Positions 22,339 through 32,936 of a DNA stretch of 64,000 nucleotides are shown in pieces (position 1 is the stretch's first letter; each line of letters starts with the position of its first letter). The notes under the pieces are model-generated. The model saw nothing but the letters and a program-made list of their open reading frames with translations, was not told the DNA's origin and made no database searches. Made by a program: the position numbers and the translations under genes. Source of the stretch: Aphanomyces cochlioides (taxonomy: Eukaryota > Oomycota > Saprolegniomycetes > Saprolegniales > Verrucalvaceae); NCBI GenBank assembly GCA_019828595.1, contig JAHQRK010000028.1, positions 372,001-436,000 on the forward strand. The letters are read 5' to 3'.

Positions 22339-23353
22339 TGGGTTTTGTGTCTTTCACTTACTCTTCTTATGGTTGCTAAACTCCATTTAATTAATAAATA
22401 GCGATATCGATTGGTTGATTTATATCCAATTATATTGTACTCGACATAATCTTATTCTCTGATTGGCAATATTTAATCACAAATTTCCTGTTAACAAAGT
22501 TATTCTTGCAACCTTTGGGTTAGACAGATAAATCATTCGTTTACTACGTAGTATACAATAAAGTATACTGTGGGAGCTTACGAACTAGATTAAATGTTGA
22601 AATGCTGAAAAAGTGCTTTTAAACGTGTTGAAAGGAGCTCCAAGCAAAGATAATATTTTAGACATGTAGCTGTAATATTTTTATCCAATCAATGGGATGG
22701 ATTCGTTAGTATACAAATTTCAAATGAGATTGTACAAATGATGAGACACCCAGCGAATGACAACCAAAAGTATTGTATGTTGTTCTTGACAAAATCCAGG
22801 AAGGATGGACCCATTTGATTCCAGTGGCCATGCGCATCCATTCCCACTGCTATCACTCTCTCTCCGCTTGCTTGTACTATCATTTGCTTGAGCTGTAAGA
22901 TGCTTGTACTCCTGTAGCTCCCATGTGCAAGTCCAACTTGGTTCTCTCATGACATTCCCACTTTGTGTTCATTTTCTCGGGTGTACATTTCGATCAAACG
23001 ATGACTTTGACGAGGGCTGTAACATGTTCGTTTGTTCAGAGTGCGGCAAGTCTCTAGACATGTCGTCGTCATCTCCATACGACGATGGCAGCGAGCGACA
23101 TGATTTGGCCCCCCATCTGACATCTTCATCTTTGTGGTCAAATTGTAAGTGCATACAAACAACATGCCAGTTGGTACAATCCAACGCTCGAAAATCGAAA
23201 AAAAATGCGAAAAATACCGAATCACTCAACTAAAATTGGCATTTTCAGCGAATTTTGGACGAAATTGTCGAATTTCCACTCAATTGCTTCGATTCGCCTA
23301 CCCCTTTCGTTCGTCGTCAAATGCATTTGACACTGGATTGTCATTTTCCAACC
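22339..23353. other. Intergenic region with dispersed repeat and a possible zinc-finger remnant
   Basis: 22340-22690 is AT-rich without genes. 22671-22769 is a dispersed repeat, listed separately. At about 22990-23150 a + frame reads GCNMFVCSECGKSLDMSS and ends in front of a GTAAGT-type donor (near 23144), so it looks like an isolated exon of a zinc-binding protein. I find no matching second exon, so it may be a remnant. Confidence 0.3.
22671..22769. repeat. Dispersed AT-rich repeat, copy 1
   Basis: Shares an ordered series of words with 57930-58012: TTTTTATCCAAT, AATGGGAT, TATACAAA, TTCAAAT, AGATTGT, CAGCG, TGACAA. Same strand. This fits an old interspersed repeat; the ends are not defined. 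Confidence 0.5.
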
Positions 23354-24301
23354 ATGGTGCGCGCTGTGTGTGTTGCGGGTATGTCCGTCGCGCTCTCTCT
23401 CGCGTTGTAGCTTACAGGAACGCTTCCTCTTGTAGTTGCGCTCCTTCTTGCAGTTTCCCCGGTCGACGCCAAGTCAAAAGCGACATTTCCTGCGCTCAGC
23501 AAGAAGAACCCAGTGTGCACGTTTGGCGTGGACCAAGTGCGCGTCAAAGGAACGCCGACCGACGAAGCCACGCCCGTGTGGTGGAAGAAGTCCATCCCGT
23601 GCAAAGGACCACAAGGCTATGCGATCCAGCAATGTCAGTTGAAATCGTGCCAGTGCCGCAAGTTTCACACCCACGTCGAGGGGACCGACGTGACGACGTG
23701 GGCCGAATGCCTCCCAAAAATCAAAGACAAAGCGGAATGCGTCGGTGCCGACATGCGCTGGTGTGACAACTACCTTCGAGGCAAAGATCCATTGAGCAAA
23801 GGCACGGCTGATAAGAAAGCAGAGAAATTAGCTGCTGCTGAAAAAGCCGACCATGGTAACAGCTCCGACAGCGCCGACGAAACCACGACCAAGTCAGCTG
23901 CTGCGGGTGGCGCTGCAGCTCCAGTGAAGGCTGCCAACTTCCCAGTCTTGGCTGTTGTTTTGGCCTCTGTTGGTGTCCTCTTGGCTGTTATTGTTGGTAC
24001 GTGGCTCGTTACGTCCAAGAAGAAGAAGACCAAGAAGACTGCCGTCATTACAGCACCAGATACAAAGGACCCCCAGAGCTTGGAATTTGACGACTTTGAT
24101 GATGACGACCACCATCACAAAGATCTCTACACGGATGCTCAATCGACAGCTGCTGCAGTTCACACAGTTGCGGAGCCTCCAATCCGTCGTATGTCGAGCG
24201 CATCGGTGTCGTCCGTGAGCTCAAGCGACGACGATGACGATGACGATGATGACGAAGCCGACAAGAACCAAGACTCTTGGATCGAATACAGCAAAAAGTA
24301 G
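23354..24301 (+). CDS. Type I membrane protein with Cys-rich ectodomain and poly-Asp tail
   Basis: Two exons: 23354-23378 (MVRAVCVA plus one base), a 39 nt intron (23379-23417, donor GTATGT, acceptor TTACAG), then 23418-24301; 302 residues. Joining restores a signal peptide, MVRAVCVAGTLPLVVALLLA, with likely cleavage after AVSPVDA. The ectodomain (about 30-125) has nine or so cysteines, including CTFGVDQ, CQLKSCQCRKF and CVGADMRWC, matching no domain I can name. A Ser/Thr/Ala-rich stalk precedes one membrane span (FPVLAVVLASVGVLLAVIVG), then KKKKTKK as stop-transfer. The cytoplasmic tail is acidic, with a run of ten or so aspartates, an HHH segment and SSASVSSVSSS. A surface receptor or adhesion role is only a guess. 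Confidence 0.8.
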
Positions 24302-24350
24302 ACTTTATAATGAATAAGATATGACTGAAGAGGCGTCCAGTCGAACTTTT

Positions 24351-24613
24351 ATGACGTGGCATCGCCGCAGAGCTGGCTTTGCCTCGCTTGAAGGTTTCTA
24401 TGGAGTTCAAAGCCAAGTTTGAGGAACATACTTCACAAACTTCAAATGTCCTTGATGTCATGACGTGGCATCCTCGCAGAGCTCTGTTAACTGAGCTAAA
24501 GTCAATCCACTCAAATGAAACGCTCGTCAAATGACGTGGCGTTCTGATAGCTCATATGGTACCATTCGTTTTGCAGGATTCTATCCTTGAGCACTATCAA
24601 GCCATGACGTGGC
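24351..24613 (+). repeat. Four spaced TGACGTGGC direct repeats between convergent genes
   Basis: TGACGTGGC occurs at 24352, 24461, 24532 and 24605 (steps of 109, 71 and 73 bp), always on the + strand. The first two copies share a longer block, ATGACGTGGCATC then CGCAGAGCT. The word matches the TGACGTGG core known for bZIP unfolded-protein-response elements, but the location is between two 3' ends. Confidence 0.75.
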
Positions 24614-24729
24614 AACTTGACAAAAGCAAAAAGATTTAGTCTTAATGGAAGCAAAAGTTAAGCTTGACAATCAAGACAAGCTACAGCGTGAAATCCTCGC
24701 TGTGCTGAGCATTCCGCATGCGCGTCGAC

Positions 24730-25884
24730 TTAGTCGTCAAGGCGAGGCACGCACTGCGAGTAGTAGCTGTTCCACGCTTTGCATTTGTCTTCCTTGCGGC
24801 ACTCGGTCTCGCCGTTGTATCCATGACCACCGCATTGCGACCACGTGGGAAGGCCAGGTTGGTTCAAATCTGGCTGGCATTGGGAGTAGAACTCGTTGAT
24901 CTTGACGCAGGTGTTGCCAGGGGTGCAAGCCTTGTCTCCACGGTAGTCGACGCCTCCACATTGCTGCCACGCATCGACTTCAATGTCCTTCTTGGTTGGC
25001 CACGACACGGACGATTCCACGGGCTGCCCGCTATCGGTTTGCGTCGGTTGACAATCGCTAAAGGTTCCCAAATCGTTGGTGATGCAAGACTTTCCTTCCA
25101 TGCATTCGGTGTCCCATCTACAGACGGCATATTTGCCTTTGCGACGTGGTTGACAGTAGGCAAATGTCCCGCGGACGTTGCGCGAACAAAATCGATTCTG
25201 GCAGTCTCCATTGATAGTGCAGAGCGAGCCATAGCCACCCGGATCGCCACCGTTGTCGTACATGGAGACACAAGTTGCAAAGACACCCCCAATGCCATAC
25301 GCGCGGCAGTAGTACCCCTTCTCGCACTGATTGTGGTTCAGGCAGCCTGAAAAGTCGCCTTGGTTCGACCACTTTGGAGCTTCTACGTTGGCAACTTGAG
25401 CGCTAGAGCGGCGTGGTTCGCAAATGGAGGTGTTGGCGTTCTTGGGGGTGCAGATGAAGCTCAGGCTCTTACAGCATGGAGCACGAGAGGCTTCAGCACC
25501 CTTGCAGTTTTCATAGTCGTCAGCACAGTAATCTTCACGCCAGTAGCCGCGCAGTTGGTTCGGAGTCGCTGTAGACTCCCAGACGCATCCCCATTCGCCA
25601 GAAGGGAGCAACTTGCACGTGGCGTCTTCAGGAGCAGTGCAAATGGTGGTTTTGTTGTCATAGCTTTGTAATCCATTGACACAATCGGCCACTGCTTCGT
25701 CATTTCGTCTGGGGCAAGCGAGACCGCCCGCTTGATCGCTGTTTCGACCACAAGGAGTGCTAAAGACGCAGTATGTCGCATCCCCTTGGACACGCACGGT
25801 CTTGCATGGGGATTCAGCTTCGATCAACGCACAAAAGAGCAACAGTGCAGTCAGAGTTGATAGAGAACGGTGGAACCACTTCAT
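24730..25884 (-). CDS. Secreted Cys-rich protein with two C-terminal CBM1 cellulose-binding modules
   Basis: A single exon of 384 residues. The signal peptide is MKWFHRSLSTLTALLLFCAL with cleavage likely after IEA. A long cysteine-rich region (about 25-285) contains repeated C-x5-C-type units such as CNHNQCEKGYYC-like and CRWDTECMEGKSC segments (EB/Dickkopf-like in spacing). The C-terminus carries two fungal-type CBM1 modules: WQQCGGVDYRGDKACTPGN ending FYSQCQP, and WSQCGGHGYNGETECRKED ending YYSQCVP, with the aromatic residues that stack on cellulose. Oomycete walls contain cellulose, so it may bind the pathogen's own wall or plant material (compare CBEL proteins, which share CBM1 but have PAN domains, not seen here). 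A 76 bp near-identical copy of its 3' end sits at 56980-57055. Confidence 0.88.
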   Translation of the reverse strand: MKWFHRSLSTLTALLLFCALIEAESPCKTVRVQGDATYCVFSTPCGRNSDQAGGLACPRRNDEAVADCVNGLQSYDNKTTICTAPEDATCKLLPSGEWGCVWESTATPNQLRGYWREDYCADDYENCKGAEASRAPCCKSLSFICTPKNANTSICEPRRSSAQVANVEAPKWSNQGDFSGCLNHNQCEKGYYCRAYGIGGVFATCVSMYDNGGDPGGYGSLCTINGDCQNRFCSRNVRGTFAYCQPRRKGKYAVCRWDTECMEGKSCITNDLGTFSDCQPTQTDSGQPVESSVSWPTKKDIEVDAWQQCGGVDYRGDKACTPGNTCVKINEFYSQCQPDLNQPGLPTWSQCGGHGYNGETECRKEDKCKAWNSYYSQCVPRLDD

Positions 25885-26611
25885 CTCAACGAGTCCAATT
25901 GGAATATGAGCCGCGGAGAGCTATCAACAGAAGCTCAGATGGAGGACTTCGTGCGACCTGCGGCCTTGGCTTCAAGTTCATGCCGTAGGCGGATGCAGCT
26001 GATTTTGAAATGATCGCAGCAAACCTCAGTCAACACGAACTTTCGCCACGCATGAAGATCCATGAAACCAATCTTGAAGAGCATCATCCTTGGCCATAAG
26101 GGTCCTTGCTTCGGTTTCCCTCTCGCTCATACGGCACTGCCGTGGAGAGTCGTCACAAAGACTCCATGGTTGCGATCTTTGGTTGAAAAGACACTTAAAA
26201 GAACGCGTTGTGATTTCTTAAAGTGATTAAAGAACACAAGAATTGTTCTTAAATTAGACAATAGTTTCTTCAAATGTACAGAAGGCAGATCACTATCACG
26301 TGCGGTACATACAAAGCGATCTCTTCTTCCATCATGTCTTTAACATCTGTGGGTTACGAACGTACAACTTAGCAGAAAGAAGATCCATCAAATCTTTGCA
26401 TCTGCTCAATCGAATGAAGTGCTCGCACTCATTTGAAGGGACAGAGATTCCTAAAATAAGAAAAAGAATGCGTTTCTGTCGAGACTACTTCTTTAAATGG
26501 AAAAAGACTTTATTTCACTTTAAAGAATATTCTTTTAATAATAGCGCATGATGATTGGATAGTATCATTTCTTAAAATACGATTTGAATTCGAGCAGAAA
26601 AAGATCTTTCC
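25885..26611. other. Divergent promoter region, CBM1 gene and carbonic anhydrase
   Basis: No coding frame is supported. 26180-26290 and 26480-26540 are AT-rich with many TTCTTAAA/TTTAAAGAA words in both orientations. A site of TTCTTAAAATACGATTTG lies just before the carbonic anhydrase start. Confidence 0.4.
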
Positions 26612-27555
26612 ATGAATGACCACAGCGTGGATCCTCCCATGTCGCCGCGGGTCCGTGTGCATTCAGGCGAGCGCGGGTTGACGCAACTCCTCGAGAGAAA
26701 TCGTGCCTGGTCAGCTTCAATGCATGCTAAGGATTCGAATTACTTTACGCGCCTCTCGCAACAGCAATCTCCAGATATCTTGTGGATTGGATGCTCCGAC
26801 TCACGTGTGCCTGCTAATGAAATCGTCGACTTAGCACCAGGAGAAATCTTTGTCCATCGCAACATCGCCAACCAAGTCAGTACGTTCTGCGCCATGCCTA
26901 TGCCTCTACGATCTCCTTTCTCGACGTAGTTGCGACTGATATGAATTGTCTCTCCGTGCTGGAGTATGCTGTCAAATACCTCCAAGTGCGCCATATTATC
27001 GTGTGTACATGATGCTTCATTTGAAAATCCATGAGTAGTCATGCATGTAGGTGGACATTACGGCTGCGGAGGTGTCAATGCAGCGCTTTCCCAGCGAGAG
27101 TATGGTGTCGTGGACAATTGGCTCCGGAGTATCAAGGACTTGTACATCAAGAAGATTGAAACTTTCCAATGTACATACTTCGCCTCCATCATATCATGCT
27201 CACTCTATGCCATGTTCTAGACCTACCAGATCAAGAAGCCAAGTCGGATCTCCTGTGTGAAGCCAATGTTGCGCGTTCCGTGTACGCCCATCCTTGAAAT
27301 TCCATCTCGATTACGTTGCCAATCGTAGATACAACATTTGCCATACGCGGATTGTGCAGAAAGCCTGGGAAGATGGCCATGCTCTGAGTGTCCACGGATG
27401 GTGCTATCGGTAAGAAAACCTGCCTAGACATTCCACGCATTGTATCTAGCTTGGAAGATGGCATCATTCGCGATCTCAACACATGTATCTCCAGTGAAAA
27501 GCAAGTCGAAGCGATCTACCGGCGCATGATGGACAAGTCTAAACCCGAAGCATGA
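26612..27555 (+). CDS. Beta-class carbonic anhydrase
   Basis: Reversible CO2 hydration enzyme. I joined six exons in phase, the introns lying at about 26880-26929, 27007-27059, 27172-27219, 27278-27329 and 27409-27452. Zinc ligands and the Asp-Arg dyad are all present: WIGCSDSRVPANEIV in exon 1 and IIVCGHYGCGGVNAAL across intron 2. Other family blocks are PGEIFVHRNIANQ, ATDMNCLSVLEYAVKYLQV, VDNWLRSIKDLYIKK, SDLLCEANVARSVYNI and ALSVHGWCYRLEDGIIRDLN. The length (~220-230 residues) is normal for the family. No N-terminal targeting signal is obvious (MNDHSVDPPMSPRVRV), suggesting a cytosolic enzyme. It ends 38 bp before the convergent Pumilio stop. Confidence 0.93.
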
Positions 27556-27593
27556 TAGTATAAAGAGAACATGATAGCAACCCCAAAGTCGTA

Positions 27594-29895
27594 CTACATC
27601 ATCTTGTGTCCCGTGAGCTTCTCAAGCCGATTCAAAATATGTTTCCCAAAAGTAAAACGCTTCAACAGCGTGGCTTGCGTCTTGATGATAGCCACCATCT
27701 TGTCGCGTTCGCTTGCGTCAGCCACATCAATCAGCTTCTGCACGACATAGTTCGCATACTGGTCCTTCATCATGACTTGAAGGGGGCATTCACCAGCCGA
27801 TGCATCCATAACGTGGCGCATGATCACATGGAGCTGCTCCACGGACGCATACATCAAGCACTTTTCAATCACGTTGCTCGCAAACTTGTGGTAGCTAAAA
27901 CGGACAATGTCGGGATAAATCTTGTTGATGAGAGCAGAGCGCTCGGCGGGCTGGCCGTGCTGGAGCACATGCTGGATGACATAGTTCCCATATTGGTCTT
28001 CAACCAACAGGCTGCATGCGTCTTGGATCTCAACGAGAATTGCGGTCATTTGTACGTCCGAACAGTTTTCCAAAACGCGCTGAATGACTCGACATCCATA
28101 AGGATGTGTCGCCATGGAGTAGACATTCCCTTCAAATGCCGCGAGCAAGAAGCTTGCTCTTTCAATGTACCGACTCGCCGAAGGATCCTTCCAAGGCAGC
28201 ACTTCAATGCATTTTTGCACTACGTGGTTGGCATTCTGATCCTTCACGCAACGAAGAACTTGTCCTTCCAATTCGCATATCAATTCCAGCTTCTCTGCAT
28301 GGTAATCCGATTCCAGGGCTTTCTGAATGACGCGGCAACCATACATCTGCAAAGCGAGGTCAATCATACGGCCATTAATGATGTGCATCAGTTGCAAGAC
28401 GTGATCTGGATTGCCATGGTCAAAAAATTTTTGAACAACATAATTGCCAAACACGTCCGTCATGAGCGCGAGAGCAACGGGAAATACTTCGCTGAAGACG
28501 ATATCCTTAATATCTGTCTTGGCCGTCTCAAGCTTTTGCTGGATAAAGCGACTGCCATGCTGGTCTTTAGCGAACTCAACGATGTGGCCACGCGCATCAA
28601 TAAGCTCCCATTGCTTCGTCTTGACTGTCGCACGAAAATCGTCCAAGAGAATGCTTTGATGGAGAGGAGTTGAGGGCTGTGATGGTTTCGCCTTCTCACG
28701 GAAAGTCTTGTCTTGTTGCATTTCCTCCATCGGGTAGGCATAACTATAATCGCGAACTGCATCAGGTTTCCAAGGCAACGACGAGCGAAGGCCTGCAGCT
28801 GGATGATGATGTACTGGGACGAAATGTCGATTGTATGTCGGCTCGTGTTCGTAGTATGCCTTGGGGGTAGAAAGCAAACGCATGTCTTGCATTGCCACTG
28901 GCTCGTACGTGTCGTGATACAGACGTTCTGGTGTGTAAAATGAAGCTTGGTGCATTGCACGGTGGTAGCGATCATAGAGCATCTGTGGAGTATGATTGCT
29001 ACCATAATGCATGCCAGGTGGGGGCGGGGGTGTCGATGGATAATGATGGGAATGGACCATATTGAAGCGCCCTTTGCCTGCATCTCCTGACATCTGTAGG
29101 CGCTTCATACTTTGGACAATCTCAGCTGGAATTTCCGAGTAATGTTCACCATGAAGAGCCACTTGGTCTGCCAGTCGAGATAAATGTGGATCTTCGTGGG
29201 AAGCAGTTTGCATTCCGTATCCAAACACTGGCGACGGAGTACGTGGAAAATCCTCCTGGATGCGGTCAATGAGTGTTTTCGTGACCGGCCGAATGGATGA
29301 AGAAGAGTTGCTGTCAGATGATTCTGTGGGGGACAAGCAGTAGTGCTCTCCATGGATTTTTTTAATAGCATGGCCTCCCGCAGCGGCAACTGCAGCTTCA
29401 AAATCTTCTTTGGATGATGTCGTCGTGAGGTTTAATGACACATTGTCAATCGCCTTCTCGCCACGGCGTCGTTCTGCCAGTTGAACTCGGTGCAATGACG
29501 AATTTCGGTGCTGGAACTGCTGCTGTCTCGCTTCCCAATTGTGATATGACATTGGTAGACGAGGGTTGTGTGACTTTGGTGCGTAATAGTAATAATATTC
29601 TGGATGCATATGCGGATCCTGTGTCTTTTCTTTCATTGACGTGCCGTGGGGCGTACGTACCATCTGTGGATCGTCGTATTCTGTAAGAGCATACATGGGA
29701 GGCGGCAGTCTTCCGACCTATAGAAAAACGAGCGTTCAAAGGGCTGTGTAAAATGGACGTTCTCACATGTTCTGCCATCGGAGGGGCGCTCATTGAGCGC
29801 TGAATTCGAGTCCCAATCGCAAAGTTCTTACTCGTATCATCCTGTTCTCTGGCATCAAGGTCGAGGCACATGTCATACATCTCTGGCTTCATCAT
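27594..29895 (-). CDS. Pumilio-family (PUF) RNA-binding protein
   Basis: Two exons (29895-29767 and 29717-27594; 49 nt intron) give 750 residues starting MMKPEMYDMCLDLDAREQD. The N-terminal ~400 residues are low-complexity, rich in His, Tyr, Pro and Met (GMHYGSNHTPQML-like). The C-terminal Pumilio homology domain (about 405-745) has eight PUF repeats, visible as FAKDQHGSRFIQQKLE, MTDVFGNYVVQKFFDHG, LALQMYGCRVIQKALES, VKDQNANHVVQKCIEV, MATHPYGCRVIQRVLEN, VEDQYGNYVIQHVLQHG, FSYHKFASNVIEKCLMY and MKDQYANYVVQKLIDVA. The triplets that read RNA bases are canonical, so a UGUA-type 3' UTR target and a role in mRNA repression are expected. In Phytophthora a Pumilio gene is linked to sporulation; this link is by family only. 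Confidence 0.93.
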
Positions 29896-30505
29896 GGTGC
29901 TTCTTCTTCCAAAAGGTCGCGCAAGTGCCCCTTCGTACGCGCGCGTAAAAAATAATTTGGAAATGAGGGCTAAGAATCTTGTCACCTCCAAGCACATGGT
30001 GGGATATCAATATACTGTCAAATTACATACTTTTCCATATTTTATATATCAATACTGTACTTTCAATGTCTTCCAGAATAGAGAAGCCTCTTTAAATGCA
30101 TATTTCTACTATTGATTTCAAGCATTTCGAACTGGAGCGTTTCATCTCAAGGTTTGGTTCGCGCGCAAATTCGAAGTTATACTTGGTTTTTGTATACTCC
30201 AAAGGACGTGAAAAGTTCAACCATTCGAATAACTTGGATAATGTGCCGTTGAAGCTTGTTCCAGCCAGCTTCTACATATCGACGCGTCAAGGAATGCAGC
30301 TCGTTCCATTGCATGTTGCATATCATTCGATGCAGCTGCGACAAGAGTGTTATGAGTGAGCGTCATCAATTTGATTGACAGTGAGCTTGGTGTTCATGAA
30401 ACACCTCTCATATTTTATATATATTTATCCGGATTCCTTTATCCGGATATCCCTGGACCAAACGTCTGTCACTTCTCGAAATCGATTGCGCGCGTAGCAT
30501 CTCTC
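29896..30505. other. Divergent promoter region between Pumilio and C2-TPR genes
   Basis: AT-rich, with two TTATCCGGAT words at 30425 and 30439, 60-80 bp before the C2-TPR start codon. No coding frame is supported. Confidence 0.45.
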
Positions 30506-32447
30506 ATGCTCGGAAGCTCCGTCACGTGGGAAAAAGTGAGCCATCTCTCGGTGCAGGATGAGGTCCAGATGCAGATTTTGAACGAGCAAGGAGCATTGAC
30601 CGACGCCGAGCAACTCACGAAGCGAAATGCGCAAGGCATTGATCTTGATCAAGGTCGAAATGCGGCTGGTGTGTTGCGCATCACTCTTCTCTCCGCTGAA
30701 GATCTCAACTTGGATGGCATATTGGATCTTGCAGCACAAACTAGAGTGGTTGGTACGCTATCAATTGCATCGACGGCTATTGAGAAAGCGAAGACGAACA
30801 TTCGCCAAGAGAAAACCGATCCCACTCCTGTGGATTCAGTCACGAAGCGATGCTTTTGGAATAAGGATGCCAACTCCACCGTGACGTTCACAGGTATCAA
30901 GACAAAATCGCCATCAGCTACGTTAACGTTGCATCATCCGTCACCCCTTGTTGCCGATGTTTTCATTGGCACCTGCAAGATTGATGTGACAGACGATCTT
31001 TTGGATCAACAGGAGAAGTCTGTGTGGATTCCATTGTCTGGCCCTCCTGGTCATACAAACCCAAATACACTTTATGGTCGGGTACATCCATTATCGTTAA
31101 AGCGATCTCATCTGCATGTAGGTGCACGTATCTGTGCGTTTTGAATATGACTTGGTTGCACGACTCGAGCGTCGAGTCGTAGAACTTGAAGCGAAAAAAG
31201 CTCGTATTGATGCAGATGCACGCGTCTTTGAGCAAACAGCGCCCTTGGTGAATGCAGAAGTGCGCCATCCTGCGGCATTTGGCCAAGCTGCACTCAGTGC
31301 AGGCTTGTATATTCCTGGCCATCGCTTTAACCCGTCTCAATTCCATCCTGCAGCAGTTGCACGCACACCACTAGCTGATGGTACTAAAGTTGTCACACCT
31401 TTTGGTCGAGGCACAGTCGTGACCTTCCGCGAAGCAACCCGAATGTATGTTGTGCTCATGGAGGCATCGCCAGGTCAAACAAAGCGCACCACCACTGCCT
31501 ACCTGCGTGAAGACTGTGTGGAGGATGAACCAGAATTGCCCCGCTTGCGTCCTGGTGTTGCCGTGACCACTCCTTATGGGCCTGGTGAGATTGTGGAAGT
31601 TCGTTGTGATGTTATCGTTGTCAAATCATCATTTGGGACCATGTACATGCAGCCGTCAGATGTGACAATGGCTGAAGACATTACTGCAAAGAACATGACG
31701 AACAAGGAACGCATCGACGCTGCAGTTACGAACTCAACGGAAGGCAATGCCTCCTTCAAGGCTGATGCTCTTGACAATGCTATATCGAGCTACTTGACAA
31801 GCTTGGAATTCCTCAAATTTGTCGATCAAGACACAGCAACACACAAGGAAAAGGCCATTGTACTCCAAACAATGATTCGGTGTCACCTCAATCTCGCAGC
31901 GTGCAAGTTGAAGCTTGGAGCTCACGCTGATGCCTGGACAGCTTGTACAAACGCGATTTCCATCATCCAAGCATTAGCTGACGCCCGTACTGGAAAAGTT
32001 GCGGCATGGATGGGTCGTCTTGGAATGACTGAATCTCAAATCTTCAACGAATGGCCGAGTAAAGCTCGCTTCCGTCGTGCCACAGCTTTGCTTGCCATGG
32101 GTAATGACGCTGAAGCCAAACAAGATTTGATGGTCGCTGTCAAACTGATGCCTAAAGACAAGGCTTGTCGACAGCTTCTCGAGACGGTCACGAAGCGCAT
32201 GGCCTTGGAGAAAGAGAAGGAAAAACTTCGATGGGGAGGTTTCCTTGTCAACGAGGGAAACACGAAAACCACCAAGCAAGAGTCCAAGAAGCAAGTGGTT
32301 GCTCAATCTACCAAAGAAGCCAAGGCTATTGTGCCAAAGAAGGATGGTTCGTGGTACCAGAACACAACCGTCGTCGCTGCAGTGTCTGTTGCTGTGGCAG
32401 GAGCTGCAGTGTTGCTCCTCTCGGGCTTGTCCAAACGAAACAAATAG
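30506..32447 (+). CDS. C2-domain, TPR and tail-anchor protein
   Basis: Exons 30506-31081 and 31122-32447 (40 nt intron, in phase) encode 633 residues from MLGSSVTWEKVSHLSVQDEV. A C2-like domain covers about residues 50-205 (LRITLLSAEDLNLDGILDL ... VFIGTCKIDV ... HVSVRFEYDLV). Next come two small beta-barrel-like repeats (ADGTKVVTPFGRGTVVTF and RPGVAVTTPYGPGEIVEV, about 285-375). Three TPR-like helical pairs follow (about 400-560), resembling the TPRs of FKBP-type cochaperones (ATHKEKAIVLQTMIRCHLNL; SKARFRRATALLAMGNDAEA). A Lys-rich linker leads to a C-terminal hydrophobic segment TTVVAAVSVAVAGAAVLLL and SKRNK, a tail anchor. The combination suggests a membrane-anchored chaperone adaptor with lipid contacts, which is inference. 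The 3' end is 27 bp from the convergent TMEM256 gene. Confidence 0.82.
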
Positions 32448-32474
32448 AAGACCAAAATTACGTGTTCAACAAAG

Positions 32475-32936
32475 TTATAGCAAGAGCGCAAGCCATCCAG
32501 CAATCATGGCGACACCACCAATGGGCTATAACGACTTGATAAATCATGAGTGTCGAAAGACAACTTACCGTAATAATGCCGAGGTTCTTCTTGTCTGTCA
32601 AGACAATCGTGTAGAGACTGCCTGAGAAGAGCAGCACGCCCGTGGTCAAGAGTCCGCCAACCAAGTTAGGACGTCGAGAAAATGGCACGGCAAGGAGTGC
32701 CACCGAGTGCAGCAAGTGGTAATGAGCTCCCGTCTCCCACGTCTTGAGAAGCTTCTCGTCCTTGACGTAGTTCTTCAACGCATGGGCACCAAATGCACCT
32801 ACAAGTCACACATTGATGCCGCTCTTCATCCAGAGACTATCGCCATACCAAATGCAATCGCAGTCGCACCAGACACGGCGCCAACCTCCCACCAAATAGA
32901 CGAAGACGCCACCGTCGCCGCCGCCTTCAAGCTCAT
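32475..32936 (-). CDS. TMEM256: TMEM256/DUF423-family small membrane protein
   Basis: Three exons assembled by hand, starting MSLKAAATVASSSIWWEVGA at 32936. Exon 1 ends GCATTTG before a GTATGG donor. The second exon gives GAFGAHALKNYVKDEKLLKT, HYHLLHSVALLAVPF, LVGGLLTTGVLLFSGSLY and DKKNLGIIT. The last exon adds PIGGVAMIAGWLALLL and stop. AFGAHAL, the TGxxxH.L.HS pattern (here TGAHYHLLHS) and TPIGG with AGW are family signatures. Four membrane helices are expected. The molecular function is unknown; the human member is in mitochondria and bacteria have homologues (YwdK/YgdD). Most of this gene is not visible as one long open frame because of the introns. Confidence 0.87.

Noticed and set aside
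24351..24613. TGACGTGGC repeats as coding repeat of a minus-strand 160-residue frame (24048-24530)
   Set aside because: The frame runs back through the antisense of the acidic-tail gene and shows no domain.
27606..28673. 355-residue plus-strand frame opposite the Pumilio repeats
   Set aside because: Long only because PUF repeats lack stops on the complement; the minus strand carries all eight repeats.
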